Made by a program: the position numbers and the translations under genes. 64,000 nt of DNA from an uncultured Bacteroidota bacterium. Lineage in GTDB: Bacteria > Bacteroidota > Bacteroidia > Chitinophagales > Chitinophagaceae. Positions 20,699-30,121 of the stretch are shown here, piece after piece. The first letter of the stretch is position 1; every line of letters begins with the position of its first letter. The stretch lies in contig CAIKYB010000037.1 of NCBI GenBank assembly GCA_903831575.1, positions 142,398-206,397 on the forward strand, in the 5' to 3' direction. The notes below the pieces were generated by a model. The model was not told the origin of the DNA, ran no database searches, and saw only the letters and a list, made by a program, of their open reading frames with translations.

Positions 20699-21748
20699 TT
20701 ATTTTTCTTTAGAATATAATGATGTTAGTATTTCAATTTCAGCAGTTGTAATCGAATTGTTTTTCATTTTTTTCCAATTGTCAATATCACTGATTGCTTT
20801 ATCTAATTCATATCGTTTCTTACCCCAGCTAAAATTACTTGAATATTTTGGAGGAAAACCAGGTTCGAATATATTGCAACAAACTCCTACAATACTTCCG
20901 GTATTGAATGAAGTATTAATCGCACTTCGGCTAAAATCTCCCATAATAAGCCCAGCTTTATTACCAGCGGAAATAGGTTCAGCAAATGTATCTAATTGAT
21001 ACTTGACCTCACTGCCATTATTTTTTACATTACTGTTGCTGGTGCCTGCTCCCAAATTACACCATGCTCCTATTACACTATCGCCTAAATAGCCATCATG
21101 AGCTTTGTTGCTATTGTCCAGTATAATGGAATTCTTTATTTCTCCTCCAACAACGCAGTTTTGACCAATTGTTGTTGCGCCGTATATTTTAGTTCCCATC
21201 TTTACCACACTATTTTCACCTAATGAAAAAGGCCCACGAATTAAACTTCCTTCCATGATCTGCGTGTTCTTGCCAATGTAAATTGGTCCGCTTGATGCAT
21301 TTAAAGAACTGTATTCGATTTGAGCCCCTTCTTCCACGAAGATATCTTTTGTGTTGATGATATTATTGGATGAAGAAATAGGGGCTGATATTCTATTTTG
21401 TGTAAGATATTCAAAATCTTTTCTGAGTGCCCAATCGTTGTATTGAAAAATATGCCAGGGATATTTAATGATTTTTATTGCGGAGCTTTCATTGATTTCT
21501 TTATTAAAACTTGATAATTCAATTAGGTGTGTATAATTTTCATTTGTTGGAATAATATTCGCTGGAATTGAAATGTAATCTTTGCAGTTTTCTGTGGAAA
21601 TAATAATATGGTATCCTTTATTATGAACAAGTAATTCCCATTTTTCTCTTATGGAAGAAATGCCTATTCTAATCTCTGAAACATGTCTGGTTAGAGATAA
21701 AGGTGTTAGTGTTTTTTTACAAAGGTTATCATCTAAGAAAATGTTCAT
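20699..21748 (-). CDS. GlmU-like sugar nucleotidyltransferase family protein
   Basis: Left-handed beta-helix hexapeptide-rich C-terminal half (IGKNTQIMEGSLIRGPFSLGENSVVKMGTKIYGATTIGQNCVVGGEIKNSIILDNSNKAHDGYLGDSVIG). Confidence 0.8.
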   Translation of the reverse strand: MNIFLDDNLCKKTLTPLSLTRHVSEIRIGISSIREKWELLVHNKGYHIIISTENCKDYISIPANIIPTNENYTHLIELSSFNKEINESSAIKIIKYPWHIFQYNDWALRKDFEYLTQNRISAPISSSNNIINTKDIFVEEGAQIEYSSLNASSGPIYIGKNTQIMEGSLIRGPFSLGENSVVKMGTKIYGATTIGQNCVVGGEIKNSIILDNSNKAHDGYLGDSVIGAWCNLGAGTSNSNVKNNGSEVKYQLDTFAEPISAGNKAGLIMGDFSRSAINTSFNTGSIVGVCCNIFEPGFPPKYSSNFSWGKKRYELDKAISDIDNWKKMKNNSITTAEIEILTSLYSKEK

Positions 21749-21840
21749 GATAATAAAAGTAGTAAGTTATTAATAAAAATAAGGGTTTATGTTGTATCTC
21801 CATATTATTATTGGTATAAAATTGAGATTAGGTTTAATTG

Positions 21841-21872
21841 AAAAAAAAATCCCAACGATAAGCGTCGGGATT
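21841..21872 (-). terminator. Intrinsic terminator downstream of rpmE
   Basis: Minus strand AATCCCGACG-CTTAT-CGTTGGGATT followed by T-tract; the single G.T wobble favours the minus strand. Confidence 0.85.
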
Positions 21873-21896
21873 TTTAAATAGTATATAATAAAGCTT

Positions 21897-22154
21897 TTAT
21901 TTTGCTTTTTTCTCGTAACGTTTTTTGAATTTATCAATACGACCTGCAGTATCAACCAGTACATTTTTACCAGTATAAAAAGGGTGAGATGTGTTAGAGA
22001 TCTCCAATTTGATAACTGGATATTCTTGACCATCACCTTCAAACACTATTGTTTCACCAGTGTTAGCAGTAGAACGACTTAAAAAAGTGTGCCCATTACT
22101 CATGTCTTTAAAAACAACTGTTCTGTAATTTTTTGGGTGTATTTCTTGTTTCAT
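21897..22154 (-). CDS. rpmE: 50S ribosomal protein L31 type B
   Basis: [30 protein letters not shown]...[30 protein letters not shown]. Confidence 0.95.
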   Translation of the reverse strand: MKQEIHPKNYRTVVFKDMSNGHTFLSRSTANTGETIVFEGDGQEYPVIKLEISNTSHPFYTGKNVLVDTAGRIDKFKKRYEKKAK

Positions 22155-22169
22155 TTTTATTTTTTTTGT

Positions 22170-22187
22170 GTACGGGTTTTGCCGTAC
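22170..22187 (-). promoter_or_regulatory. Hairpin in the rpmE 5' leader
   Basis: GTACGG-CAAAAC-CCGTAC on the minus strand, 16 nt upstream of the ATG. Confidence 0.45.
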
Positions 22188-22250
22188 TTGTTATTTTTGA
22201 GATGCGAAAATAGGTAATTTTACTTTAAAATGGAAATTTTAATGGATAAA

Positions 22251-22742
22251 CTAACTCTTCATATTAATGTATTGAAGTGCCAATCCTATGTCCCAGGTCT
22301 TACTGAGAGCTATAACTTCCTGTAAATCATCTATTTTTTTGCCGGTTATCCTAATAATATCATCCATTATGGCAACTTGAACTTTCAAGCCACTTTCTTT
22401 TATTAATTTGACTATCTTCTTTGCATCTTCCTGTTTTATGCCATTTCTAACAGCAACTTCTTTCTTTGTAACTTTTCCACTTATAAAAGCATCTTTACTC
22501 AGATCATATATTTCAGCAGCGAGTCCTTGTTTGATACTTCTGCTAATTAGCACATCAACGATCTGGTCGATTTTCATTTCACTATCTGCTTCAAGATTTA
22601 ATTTAAATTCCTTTTTGTTGAGTTCAATCACAACATGAGAACCTTTAAAGTCAAAGCGGTTTGTGATTTCTTTATTTACAACGTTTATTGCATTATCTAG
22701 TGTTTGCAAATCTACTTTACTTACGAGGTCAAAAGAAGCCAT
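22251..22742 (-). CDS. yajQ: YajQ-family nucleotide-binding protein
   Basis: MASFDLVSKVDLQTLDNAINVVNKEITNRFDFKGS; QVAIMDDIIRITGKKIDDLQEVI. Confidence 0.93.
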   Translation of the reverse strand: MASFDLVSKVDLQTLDNAINVVNKEITNRFDFKGSHVVIELNKKEFKLNLEADSEMKIDQIVDVLISRSIKQGLAAEIYDLSKDAFISGKVTKKEVAVRNGIKQEDAKKIVKLIKESGLKVQVAIMDDIIRITGKKIDDLQEVIALSKTWDIGLALQYINMKS

Positions 22743-22754
22743 AATGTGTTAGGT

Positions 22755-24095
22755 TTAAGATTTAAAATTTAAGTTGTCTGCGTTTGAATATTTCAACTTG
22801 GAGTATACCATTAAGCTAATTCCTCCGATCATTAAGCATAATGCAATGAATTGAGCTTGTGTTGATTGAAAGCCCATAATCTCGTAAAATCTATTTACTC
22901 TTAAGCGTTCGATTAGGAGTCGTTCTGCACCATTAATAGTTAAGTAAATTCCAAACATCAACATAGGGGCTTTTATGCTACTACGTTTTAGCCACATTAT
23001 TAAAAAGAAAAATGAACAAATAATAGTCTCGAAAAGTGGCGTTGGAAATACTGGTTGTGGCAAAATGTGATTGTGTTCATCAGTAATACCTGGCATAATG
23101 ATTCCGTCTTTGTTTACATTTTGTGGATATGAATAAGCGAATAGCCAAGCTGGTAAAAATGAAGGAGCAACGAAAGGATAATGCGGCACTTGATCTAATG
23201 TTGGATAAACCCGGTCTGTGACATATATAGCTTTTGCAGCATCATTTACCATCCCTTGAAGATAGTAAGTCTCGTTATTTTTAAGATTATTTTTAAAGTC
23301 ATCCCCTTTAGCTAAAACAACTTTTCCTGTATTGTCGCTCACGTAAGCGCTATTGTATATTCCCCAATCTCCATCTCCAGAAATCTGACAACCAATTCTT
23401 CCGATAGCATATGCAATCATTAAAGCAGGTGCTGCAGCGTCAACTAAATATTTAAGTCTTATCCCTTTAGTATATGAATACCAGCATATTGCGATAGATG
23501 CCATAATTAATCCGCCGTAAAATGCTAGTCCACTTTGTGAAAATAAACGTTCTATAGGATGAGCCCAAAAATCGTCCCAATGTTCAAGATTATCAAAAAG
23601 TTTTGCGCCTAAAATTCCAAATATTAAACCGAGTATGATAATGTCGCCTACCCTATCATGTGGCCAAATTCTGATTGTTCTGTGTTCAGGTGTCTTTAAT
23701 TTTTGTTTATTCTTCTCCCACCATTTAATAAAAATCAAGACAAGGGCAAGAGCTATTCCTCCTTGTATGCTGCCTTGTTTTGAAAATATATATTCCTGAG
23801 GTGAAATGTCATCAGCTTTCGTTAAAAAAATCCCTAAAAACTTATATCCAAATATAAATCCTATTATACCATTGGTCAATAATTCAAAGAATGAAGCCGG
23901 ATTCCCTACAGTAATTATTTCTTCTCTTGGTAGAAATAATCCTTGTTTTTCTTTTCTTTTCAATTCAATAGATAAAACCCAGGCAGCTACTAAAAATCCA
24001 AGTGCAACCATTAAACCAAAAGTATTTAAAAAGCTTAACGATTTCCATTCTACACCGAATAGATCCTTAAAAACATAATATAAATTTGGATACAT
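22755..24095 (-). CDS. lgt: Prolipoprotein diacylglyceryl transferase (long Bacteroidota form)
   Basis: LAFYGGLIMASIAICWYSY; AIGRIGCQISGDGDWG; GAERLLIERLRVN. Confidence 0.92.
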   Translation of the reverse strand: MYPNLYYVFKDLFGVEWKSLSFLNTFGLMVALGFLVAAWVLSIELKRKEKQGLFLPREEIITVGNPASFFELLTNGIIGFIFGYKFLGIFLTKADDISPQEYIFSKQGSIQGGIALALVLIFIKWWEKNKQKLKTPEHRTIRIWPHDRVGDIIILGLIFGILGAKLFDNLEHWDDFWAHPIERLFSQSGLAFYGGLIMASIAICWYSYTKGIRLKYLVDAAAPALMIAYAIGRIGCQISGDGDWGIYNSAYVSDNTGKVVLAKGDDFKNNLKNNETYYLQGMVNDAAKAIYVTDRVYPTLDQVPHYPFVAPSFLPAWLFAYSYPQNVNKDGIIMPGITDEHNHILPQPVFPTPLFETIICSFFFLIMWLKRSSIKAPMLMFGIYLTINGAERLLIERLRVNRFYEIMGFQSTQAQFIALCLMIGGISLMVYSKLKYSNADNLNFKS

Positions 24096-24111
24096 TTGAA
24101 GTTTATTTTGT

Positions 24112-24528
24112 TTAGTTACAATAATTTTCGAATGCGCCCATTAAATTGTCTGCAATCATTTGCGCACTTCTGCCTTCAATATTGTGACGTTCTATAAAGT
24201 GAACCAATTGACCATCTTTAAACAATGCGATAGCAGGAGATGTTGGCGGATATGGCAAAAGATATTCTCTTACTTTTTTAACAGCATCAATATCAAAACC
24301 TGCAAAGCTGGTGGTAATGTGATCTGGTTTTTTAAGCGTATTTTTTACAGCCATCAATACTCCTGGTCTTGCAGTACCTGCACTACAGCCGCAAACTGAA
24401 TTAATCATAACTAAAGTAGTGCCTTTCTCATCCATTACTTTTTGAACATCATCTGCTGTTAAGAGTTCTTGAAAACCATTTTCGGTTAACTCTTCTTTCA
24501 TTGGGATTACAATTTCTGCGGGATACAT
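24112..24528 (-). CDS. BrxA/BrxB-family bacilliredoxin
   Basis: MINSVCGCSAGTARPGVLMAV (CGC motif); HFIERHNIEGRSAQMIADNL. Confidence 0.92.
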   Translation of the reverse strand: MYPAEIVIPMKEELTENGFQELLTADDVQKVMDEKGTTLVMINSVCGCSAGTARPGVLMAVKNTLKKPDHITTSFAGFDIDAVKKVREYLLPYPPTSPAIALFKDGQLVHFIERHNIEGRSAQMIADNLMGAFENYCN

Positions 24529-24579
24529 ATTTTTTAGTTTTTAAGATTTATTAGTTGGTTAGTTTATTGGTTGATTTGT

Positions 24580-25995
24580 TTAATAGCCTAAAATCTTCAA
24601 CATGCTTTGAGCAGTTTGTTCTTTTGCATAAACCCAATCTACTAATTTACCATTTTTATCATGGCCAATGATAATATGTTTTGGCGAAGGTATCATACAA
24701 TGTTTGATACCGCCATAGCCACTTATTTGATCCTGATAAGCACCTGTATGAAAGAATCCAACGTATAAGGGTTCTCCATCTTCTAATTTTGGAAGAAACA
24801 CTTCATTGATATGCTCTTCAGAATCATAATAATCATGGCTATCACAGGTGATTCCTCCCAATACTACACGGTGGTATTCATTATCCCATTTATTTATAGG
24901 TAGCATTAGAAATTTCTCTCCAATACCCCATGTGTCAGGTAAAGTTGTGATAAATGAAGAATCAATCATGTACCAGGTTTCCCTGTCATTCTGCATTTTC
25001 TGTCCTATAACACTATAAATGTGTGCCATGCTTTCTCCTACAGTGTAACTACCAAATTCTGTAAAAATATTGGGCATGGGGACTTTGCTTCTTGTGCAGG
25101 CAACTTTTATATTTCTAACAATTTCATTGATCATGAATTGATAATCGTATTCAAAACCCAGGGAATGTTTTATGGGAAAACCTCCACCAATATTGATGGA
25201 ATCCAATTCAGGGCAAATTTTCTTTAATTGACAATAAAGGTTGACCACTTTATTCAACTCACTCCAATAATAAATATCATCCTTTATTCCTTTATTCAAA
25301 AAGATATGAAGCATTTTTAATTGAAAACGATGCTCATTCCCTTCTATTTTATCAACATAAAATTCAAGTATATCTTTTGCACGTATGCCTAAACGAGATG
25401 TATAAAAAGGGAAGTTTGGCTCTTCTTCTGCGGCGACTCTTATGCCTAGATTAAATGGGACTCTGACAGATTTGATATAGGCCTTTAGCTCTTCTTTATT
25501 ATCAAGGATTGGTATTACGTTTTTAAACCCTCCATTTAATAATCCCGCAATTCTTTGTGTGTATGGTTTTTGTTTATAGCCATTGCAGATAATGAATATG
25601 TCCTTGTTTATTTTCTTTTTTTCATAAAGCTTTTTAATGATATCGATATCATAAGCATAAGAAGTTTCGAGATGAATATCGTTTTTTAGTGCTTCTTCAA
25701 CTACAAAAGAAAAGTGTGAACTTTTGGTGCAATAGCAATAATTATATTTTCCGGTGTATTTGTGTTTTTTAAAAGCATTGGCAAACATAGTTTTAGCTTT
25801 GTTAATTTGCTTGCCAATTTTCGGTAAATAACTAAGTTTGAGTGGTGTGCCGTATTTGTCTATTAAAGCCTTAATGTCTTGGTTGTTATATTGTAGATAA
25901 TTGTTTACTAATTTAAAATCCTCTTGAGGGAAATTAAATGTTTGATTTACCAAATCTCTGTAGGTATTGTTCATGCTTTCGTTGGTCATTCTCAA
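24580..25995 (-). CDS. Biosynthetic arginine decarboxylase (PLP-dependent alanine-racemase fold)
   Basis: KYNYCYCTKSSHFSFVVEEAL; SINIGGGFPIKHS; FTEFGSYTVGES; GYGGIKHCMIPSPKHIIIG. Confidence 0.82.
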   Translation of the reverse strand: MRMTNESMNNTYRDLVNQTFNFPQEDFKLVNNYLQYNNQDIKALIDKYGTPLKLSYLPKIGKQINKAKTMFANAFKKHKYTGKYNYCYCTKSSHFSFVVEEALKNDIHLETSYAYDIDIIKKLYEKKKINKDIFIICNGYKQKPYTQRIAGLLNGGFKNVIPILDNKEELKAYIKSVRVPFNLGIRVAAEEEPNFPFYTSRLGIRAKDILEFYVDKIEGNEHRFQLKMLHIFLNKGIKDDIYYWSELNKVVNLYCQLKKICPELDSINIGGGFPIKHSLGFEYDYQFMINEIVRNIKVACTRSKVPMPNIFTEFGSYTVGESMAHIYSVIGQKMQNDRETWYMIDSSFITTLPDTWGIGEKFLMLPINKWDNEYHRVVLGGITCDSHDYYDSEEHINEVFLPKLEDGEPLYVGFFHTGAYQDQISGYGGIKHCMIPSPKHIIIGHDKNGKLVDWVYAKEQTAQSMLKILGY

Positions 25996-26056
25996 AAATA
26001 AAGTTTAATAAAATTAAGTTTGTAAAGATATTATTTAAGAATAGAATCTAAATATA

Positions 26057-26086
26057 AAATCCGGATACCATACAGGACCCGGATTT
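26057..26086 (-). terminator. Terminator-like hairpin downstream of rplT
   Basis: Inverted repeat AAATCCGG...CCGGATTT followed on the minus strand by TTATATTTAG. Confidence 0.7.
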
Positions 26087-26110
26087 CAAATTATTATTTG
26101 TACAGTTTAT

Positions 26111-26455
26111 TTATTTAACTGAATCAACAAGTTTTTTGAAAGACTCGGGTTCATTCATTGCTAAATCAGCTAAAACCTTACGATTCAGATCAATTTTCTT
26201 TTCGTTTAGTTTATTGATGAACTGGCTGTAAGTCATTCCTTCAGCTCTTACAGCTGCATTAATACGAGCAATCCATAATGTGCGGTATTCACGCTTTTTT
26301 AATTTGCGTCCAACATAACTATAAGTAAGACCTTTTTCCATTACGTTTTTCGCAACGGTGTATACATTTTTACGTTTGCCGTAATATCCTTTAGCGGCTT
26401 TTAATATTCTTTTGCGGCGAGCTCTGCTGGCTACTGCATTTACTGAACGTGGCAT
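26111..26455 (-). CDS. rplT: 50S ribosomal protein L20
   Basis: [36 protein letters not shown]... Confidence 0.98.
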   Translation of the reverse strand: MPRSVNAVASRARRKRILKAAKGYYGKRKNVYTVAKNVMEKGLTYSYVGRKLKKREYRTLWIARINAAVRAEGMTYSQFINKLNEKKIDLNRKVLADLAMNEPESFKKLVDSVK

Positions 26456-26503
26456 ATTTTAATTTTTTTAAGTTAATGATTGATAAATTGTTAATGGGAC
26501 TTA

Positions 26504-26701
26504 TTATTTCATACCCAATAAACGCTTAACAAAATGCATATTTGCGTCAGCAACTGTACCATCCATACGCATATTGCGTTTGCGTTTAGTTGATTTCTTA
26601 GTAAGGATGTGACGTTTAAAAGCTTTTTGAAAAGTGATTTTACCTGATCCGGTAACTTTAAAGCGCTTTTTTGCGCTGCTGTTGGTTTTAACCTTTGGCA
26701 T
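26504..26701 (-). CDS. rpmI: 50S ribosomal protein L35
   Basis: [45 protein letters not shown]. Confidence 0.97.
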   Translation of the reverse strand: MPKVKTNSSAKKRFKVTGSGKITFQKAFKRHILTKKSTKRKRNMRMDGTVADANMHFVKRLLGMK

Positions 26702-26801
26702 TATATAACTTATTTTAGTTACTCCCTGCTGGCGTTCCGAACTGACGGAAACTTATGGAGCCTTGTGGGAAATGATTGAAAAGATTGCTCTTTTCGGGCT
26801 G
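26702..26801 (-). promoter_or_regulatory. Structured 5' leader of rpmI-rplT (candidate ribosomal-protein autoregulatory leader)
   Basis: GAAAAGA-GCAA-TCTTTTC hairpin (26778-26795), GTTTCCG/CGGAAC hairpin, TAACT/AGTTA hairpin next to the ATG. Confidence 0.45.
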
Positions 26802-26809
26802 CAAATATA
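26802..26809 (-). promoter_or_regulatory. Bacteroidota-type promoter -7 TATATTTG for rpmI-rplT
   Basis: Exact TAnnTTTG with an upstream TTG 18 nt away on the minus strand. Confidence 0.6.
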
Positions 26810-26937
26810 GTCTTTTATTGTAGATTTCAACAATAATACTTGATTTTTATTTTGGAGATGTTGATTAGGTAATTGCTGGGATTTCTAAGATTATGGCGAT
26901 ACATTGACTTTTGTCCATTGATTTTTCGTTAGTATTG

Positions 26938-26965
26938 TTGCCTTTTGTGGTTCGAACCAAGGCAA
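26938..26965. repeat. Nested inverted repeat TTGCCTT-TTG-TGGTTCGAACCA-AGGCAA
   Basis: 12-bp palindrome TGGTTCGAACCA (26948-26959) inside 7-nt arms TTGCCTT/AAGGCAA. Confidence 0.7.
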
Positions 26966-27076
26966 AAAAAGGCATTACACACCTTATTCTACAATAGAGT
27001 TTCGATAATGTGATTCGTACCACTTTGTAAGATTAGGTGAGGTGTTAAAGATTAAAAATAAATAGGAGGATGTTGA

Positions 27077-27622
27077 TTACTTAAAACTGTCCTCCCGCAT
27101 TTTTTTCATCTTTTCCAATCCTAATTGTTTCGCAGTAGAAATGTTCTTTTCAGGGATAGTTTCAGGGTTAGGATATTTTTTTAATACATTTTCTATTTGA
27201 TCTTCTCTTAATAGATGCAACATTGGATAAGGAGATCGATTGGTATAATTTTCAGCATCATTTTTATCTGATCCTGCAAATTGGTATAAAGGATGGAAAG
27301 AAGCCACTTGGTAAAGACCTTCGTAACCTTCTTTTTTTAAAAGAGCTTCACTTAAATCCACCAATTCTAAATACGTGTCAAATATTGGAAATTGATTTGG
27401 AAAAATGATTAATGCGGTATCAATCTTGATTTCGTTATCCATTTTCATACAGATCTTGATTAATGACTGAAGCGCTATATTAAGATCTGCCTTTTCTATG
27501 ACTTCATAATGAATTGATTTTTCACGAACTGGCTTTGATGCAAAAGGACAAAAGTTTAATGCGATAACAACTCTTTTTAACCAGTTTTCCGTTTGAAGAA
27601 TGATATGATTAGATTTTTCCAA
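27077..27622 (-). CDS. DUF1415 family protein
   Basis: TENWLKRVVIALNFCPFASKPVREKSIHYEV; FHPLYQFAGSDKNDAENYTNRSPYPMLHLLRE. Confidence 0.88.
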   Translation of the reverse strand: MEKSNHIILQTENWLKRVVIALNFCPFASKPVREKSIHYEVIEKADLNIALQSLIKICMKMDNEIKIDTALIIFPNQFPIFDTYLELVDLSEALLKKEGYEGLYQVASFHPLYQFAGSDKNDAENYTNRSPYPMLHLLREDQIENVLKKYPNPETIPEKNISTAKQLGLEKMKKMREDSFK

Positions 27623-27684
27623 AATTTTTCTTCAAAGATATGTCCTACTTGCTTAGATCTTACATTAAAATAGGAGAAGGAAAA

Positions 27685-28455
27685 TTATCGAATGGGAATC
27701 AATGGGATGTCCATTAATGTTAGAATGAATAAGGTTAGCCCAAGCAAAAAATAAGTAAATGAAAATAACAGCACTTGATTTTTCTTTTTGAAAGCATAAT
27801 AGCTTGTTAGCGACACAATAGGAAATGCAATTACGCCCATGAATTGAATAATTCTTAAATCACCATGTTTTACGCTCCAGTTTAAGAAGTACAATCCTTT
27901 TTCTCCATCCAAACCTCCTATAGTATGAGACATCATCGACATCATCATTATTCCAACAAAAGAAAATAAAACAAATAATAACAAGCCCATTCTTATACCC
28001 CATGTATAATGTTGGCTTATCGGCATTTTTTTTTGTCTGAAAAAACTAAGGGTAAGGAAGATCATCATGAGTAAAAAGACGATATCGAAACTCGCCAATA
28101 TAACATAGAGCATGGAGTTGAATGGAGTGCTTATATTATAATAGGATGGCATTCCTCTAAAGGATTGAAAAAATATAATAGAAACAACAACAAACATTGA
28201 AACCACATTCACCCAACTGAAAATAGAAATTATTTTTTTTGAACTGAGATGAAACAATATCCAACCCAGATTCCATGAAATTAATCCAGTAGAAAGTGCA
28301 TATTTAAATGGCTTGGCGTAAGCATGCTCTCCAGTAATAAAAGTATGGTCAAAAGCTAAAAATCCAAGACAAATAAAAGCTATGATGAAATTGTAAATGC
28401 CAAACCAAAATAATAAAGCATTTCTTCTTCTGAGTTCTAACAAAAAAGTTTCCAT
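27685..28455 (-). CDS. Hypothetical integral membrane protein
   Basis: 256 aa with about seven hydrophobic segments. Confidence 0.7.
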   Translation of the reverse strand: METFLLELRRRNALLFWFGIYNFIIAFICLGFLAFDHTFITGEHAYAKPFKYALSTGLISWNLGWILFHLSSKKIISIFSWVNVVSMFVVVSIIFFQSFRGMPSYYNISTPFNSMLYVILASFDIVFLLMMIFLTLSFFRQKKMPISQHYTWGIRMGLLLFVLFSFVGIMMMSMMSHTIGGLDGEKGLYFLNWSVKHGDLRIIQFMGVIAFPIVSLTSYYAFKKKNQVLLFSFTYFLLGLTLFILTLMDIPLIPIR

Positions 28456-28599
28456 TAAGACAAATCTAAAATGATGAATAATTTCTAAAAAAATAGAAAT
28501 CTGGGTTACGGTCTTTGTTAGGATAATTGGTTACAAATGAATATTTTCAAAGATAAGTAATTAATTTAATCTTTAGGAAAAAAGTTTGTTTGTAAAATA

Positions 28600-29340
28600 T
28601 CACTCGCCAAACCCTTCATCGTTTTGTTGTGAAGTTTTACTGCTATCTCTAAGCATGTCACTGATAGCGACTAATTCATTAGGAGTGAAATAACGCCATT
28701 TCCCGGGGGGGATCCCATTAAGAGTGATATTCATTATTCTTGAACGAGTTAACGTAATAACTTTATATCCAAGTGATTCACACATTCGTCTGATTTGTCG
28801 ATTTAATCCTTGTTTTAGTATAATCCTGAATCGTTTCTCTCCTTCTTGTTTCACAAAACATTTCATTGTTTCTTTTCCCAATATTTTGACTCCGTTTTTC
28901 ATTTGAAGAACGAATTGACCATCTATTGATTTATCAACAGTAACAACGTATTCCTTTTCATGACCATTTCCTGCTCGTAAGATTTTATTTACGATATCGC
29001 CATCGTTTGTTAAAAAGATCAGCCCGTCAGATAATTTATCCAATCTTCCAATAGGAAAAATTCTAGATTTGTGGTTAATAAAATCAATAATGTTTGTTTT
29101 ATCTTTTCTATCGGTAGTACAAGTAACACCTTTGGGTTTGTTGAAAGCCAAATAAATAGTTGATTTCTTTTTTCGTAATGGTTCGCCATCAATTTTTACA
29201 TCATCACCTTCCTGTACACGATTTCCTTTTTGTGCATCCTTCCCATTTATAGTAACTCTACAATCTTCAATGTATTTATCGGCTTCTCTCCGACTGCAAA
29301 ATCCTGAGTCGCTGATATATTTATTTAAACTTGTATCCAA
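28600..29340 (-). CDS. RluB/RluF-family rRNA pseudouridine synthase with S4 domain
   Basis: S4 region NKYISDSGFCSRREADKYIEDCRVTINGK; FPIGRLDKLSDGLIFLTNDGD; LKQGLNRQIRRMCESLGYKV. Confidence 0.92.
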   Translation of the reverse strand: MDTSLNKYISDSGFCSRREADKYIEDCRVTINGKDAQKGNRVQEGDDVKIDGEPLRKKKSTIYLAFNKPKGVTCTTDRKDKTNIIDFINHKSRIFPIGRLDKLSDGLIFLTNDGDIVNKILRAGNGHEKEYVVTVDKSIDGQFVLQMKNGVKILGKETMKCFVKQEGEKRFRIILKQGLNRQIRRMCESLGYKVITLTRSRIMNITLNGIPPGKWRYFTPNELVAISDMLRDSSKTSQQNDEGFGE

Positions 29341-29359
29341 TGTCTGATTTTTTGCATTA

Positions 29360-29388
29360 AAAAAGCCATCTATTAAAGACAGCTTTTT
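29360..29388 (-). terminator. Intrinsic terminator downstream of infC
   Basis: Minus strand AAAAAGCTGTC-TTTAATA-GATGGCTTTTTT; wobbles favour the minus strand. Confidence 0.7.
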
Positions 29389-29407
29389 ATGTATTTATTT
29401 TAAAAAA

Positions 29408-30067
29408 TTATTCAGGTTTATCAATAGTTGGAGATTCATCTGGTGTTTCTTCCGTTTTCTTTTCTACTAATTTGCCTAATTCAGATCCTCTTTTCTTTGT
29501 TTGTTGTGCCTTTGGTGCGAACATTACCAACATTCGCTTTCCTTCCATTTTCGGCAATCCTTCCAATGCACCAACATCTTTTAATCGATCGGCAAATTTT
29601 AATAGAAGTAATTCTCCTCTTTCTTTAAACATGATGGCTCTTCCTTTAAATTGAACATGTGCTTTTACTTTGTCGCCATCCGACAAGAATTTTTCTGCAT
29701 GTTTTACTTTAAATTCAAAATCATGATCATCCGTATTTGGCGTAAAACGAATTTCTTTAACCTCGCTGGTTTTAGATTTCGCTTTCATTTCCTTTTTCTT
29801 TTTCTTCTCGTCGTACAAGAATTTATTGTAGTCGATGATTTTACATACTGGAGGATTAGCACCTGGTGAAATTTCTACTAAATCTAATTGTTGAGACTGA
29901 GCGATTTTAAGTGCATCCGGTGTTGGGTAAATACCTGGTTCCAGATTTTCGCCTACAAGTCTTACTTCCAGTGCCTTGATCATGTAGTTGGTACGATGCT
30001 CTTGTTGTTGTTCTTTTTTAAATCGAGGATTAAATGCTCCTCTCGGTGGTCTTGGTGGAAATGCCAT
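29408..30067 (-). CDS. infC: Translation initiation factor IF-3
   Basis: YMIKALEVRLVGENLEPGIYPTPDALKIAQSQQLDLVEISPGANPPVCKIIDYNKFLY; KEIRFTPNTDDHDFEFKVKHAEKFL. Confidence 0.97.
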   Translation of the reverse strand: MAFPPRPPRGAFNPRFKKEQQQEHRTNYMIKALEVRLVGENLEPGIYPTPDALKIAQSQQLDLVEISPGANPPVCKIIDYNKFLYDEKKKKKEMKAKSKTSEVKEIRFTPNTDDHDFEFKVKHAEKFLSDGDKVKAHVQFKGRAIMFKERGELLLLKFADRLKDVGALEGLPKMEGKRMLVMFAPKAQQTKKRGSELGKLVEKKTEETPDESPTIDKPE

Positions 30068-30121
30068 TTAGTTGTTTTGGTTTACAATAGTGTTGTTTAT
30101 TAAAATCTTATACAAATTACG

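Noticed and set aside
22755-24095. Unusually long Lgt considered as a novel fusion
   Set aside because: The extra region is an internal periplasmic insertion that I believe is common in Bacteroidota Lgt proteins.
24529-24579. TTAGTTGGTTAGTTTATTGGTTGATTTGTTT simple repeat
   Set aside because: Short low-complexity AT-rich stretch between genes without structure.
26948-26959. TGGTTCGAACCA as a tRNA T-arm or attachment-site remnant
   Set aside because: No acceptor, D-arm or anticodon arm can be built around it; it is better described as a palindrome.
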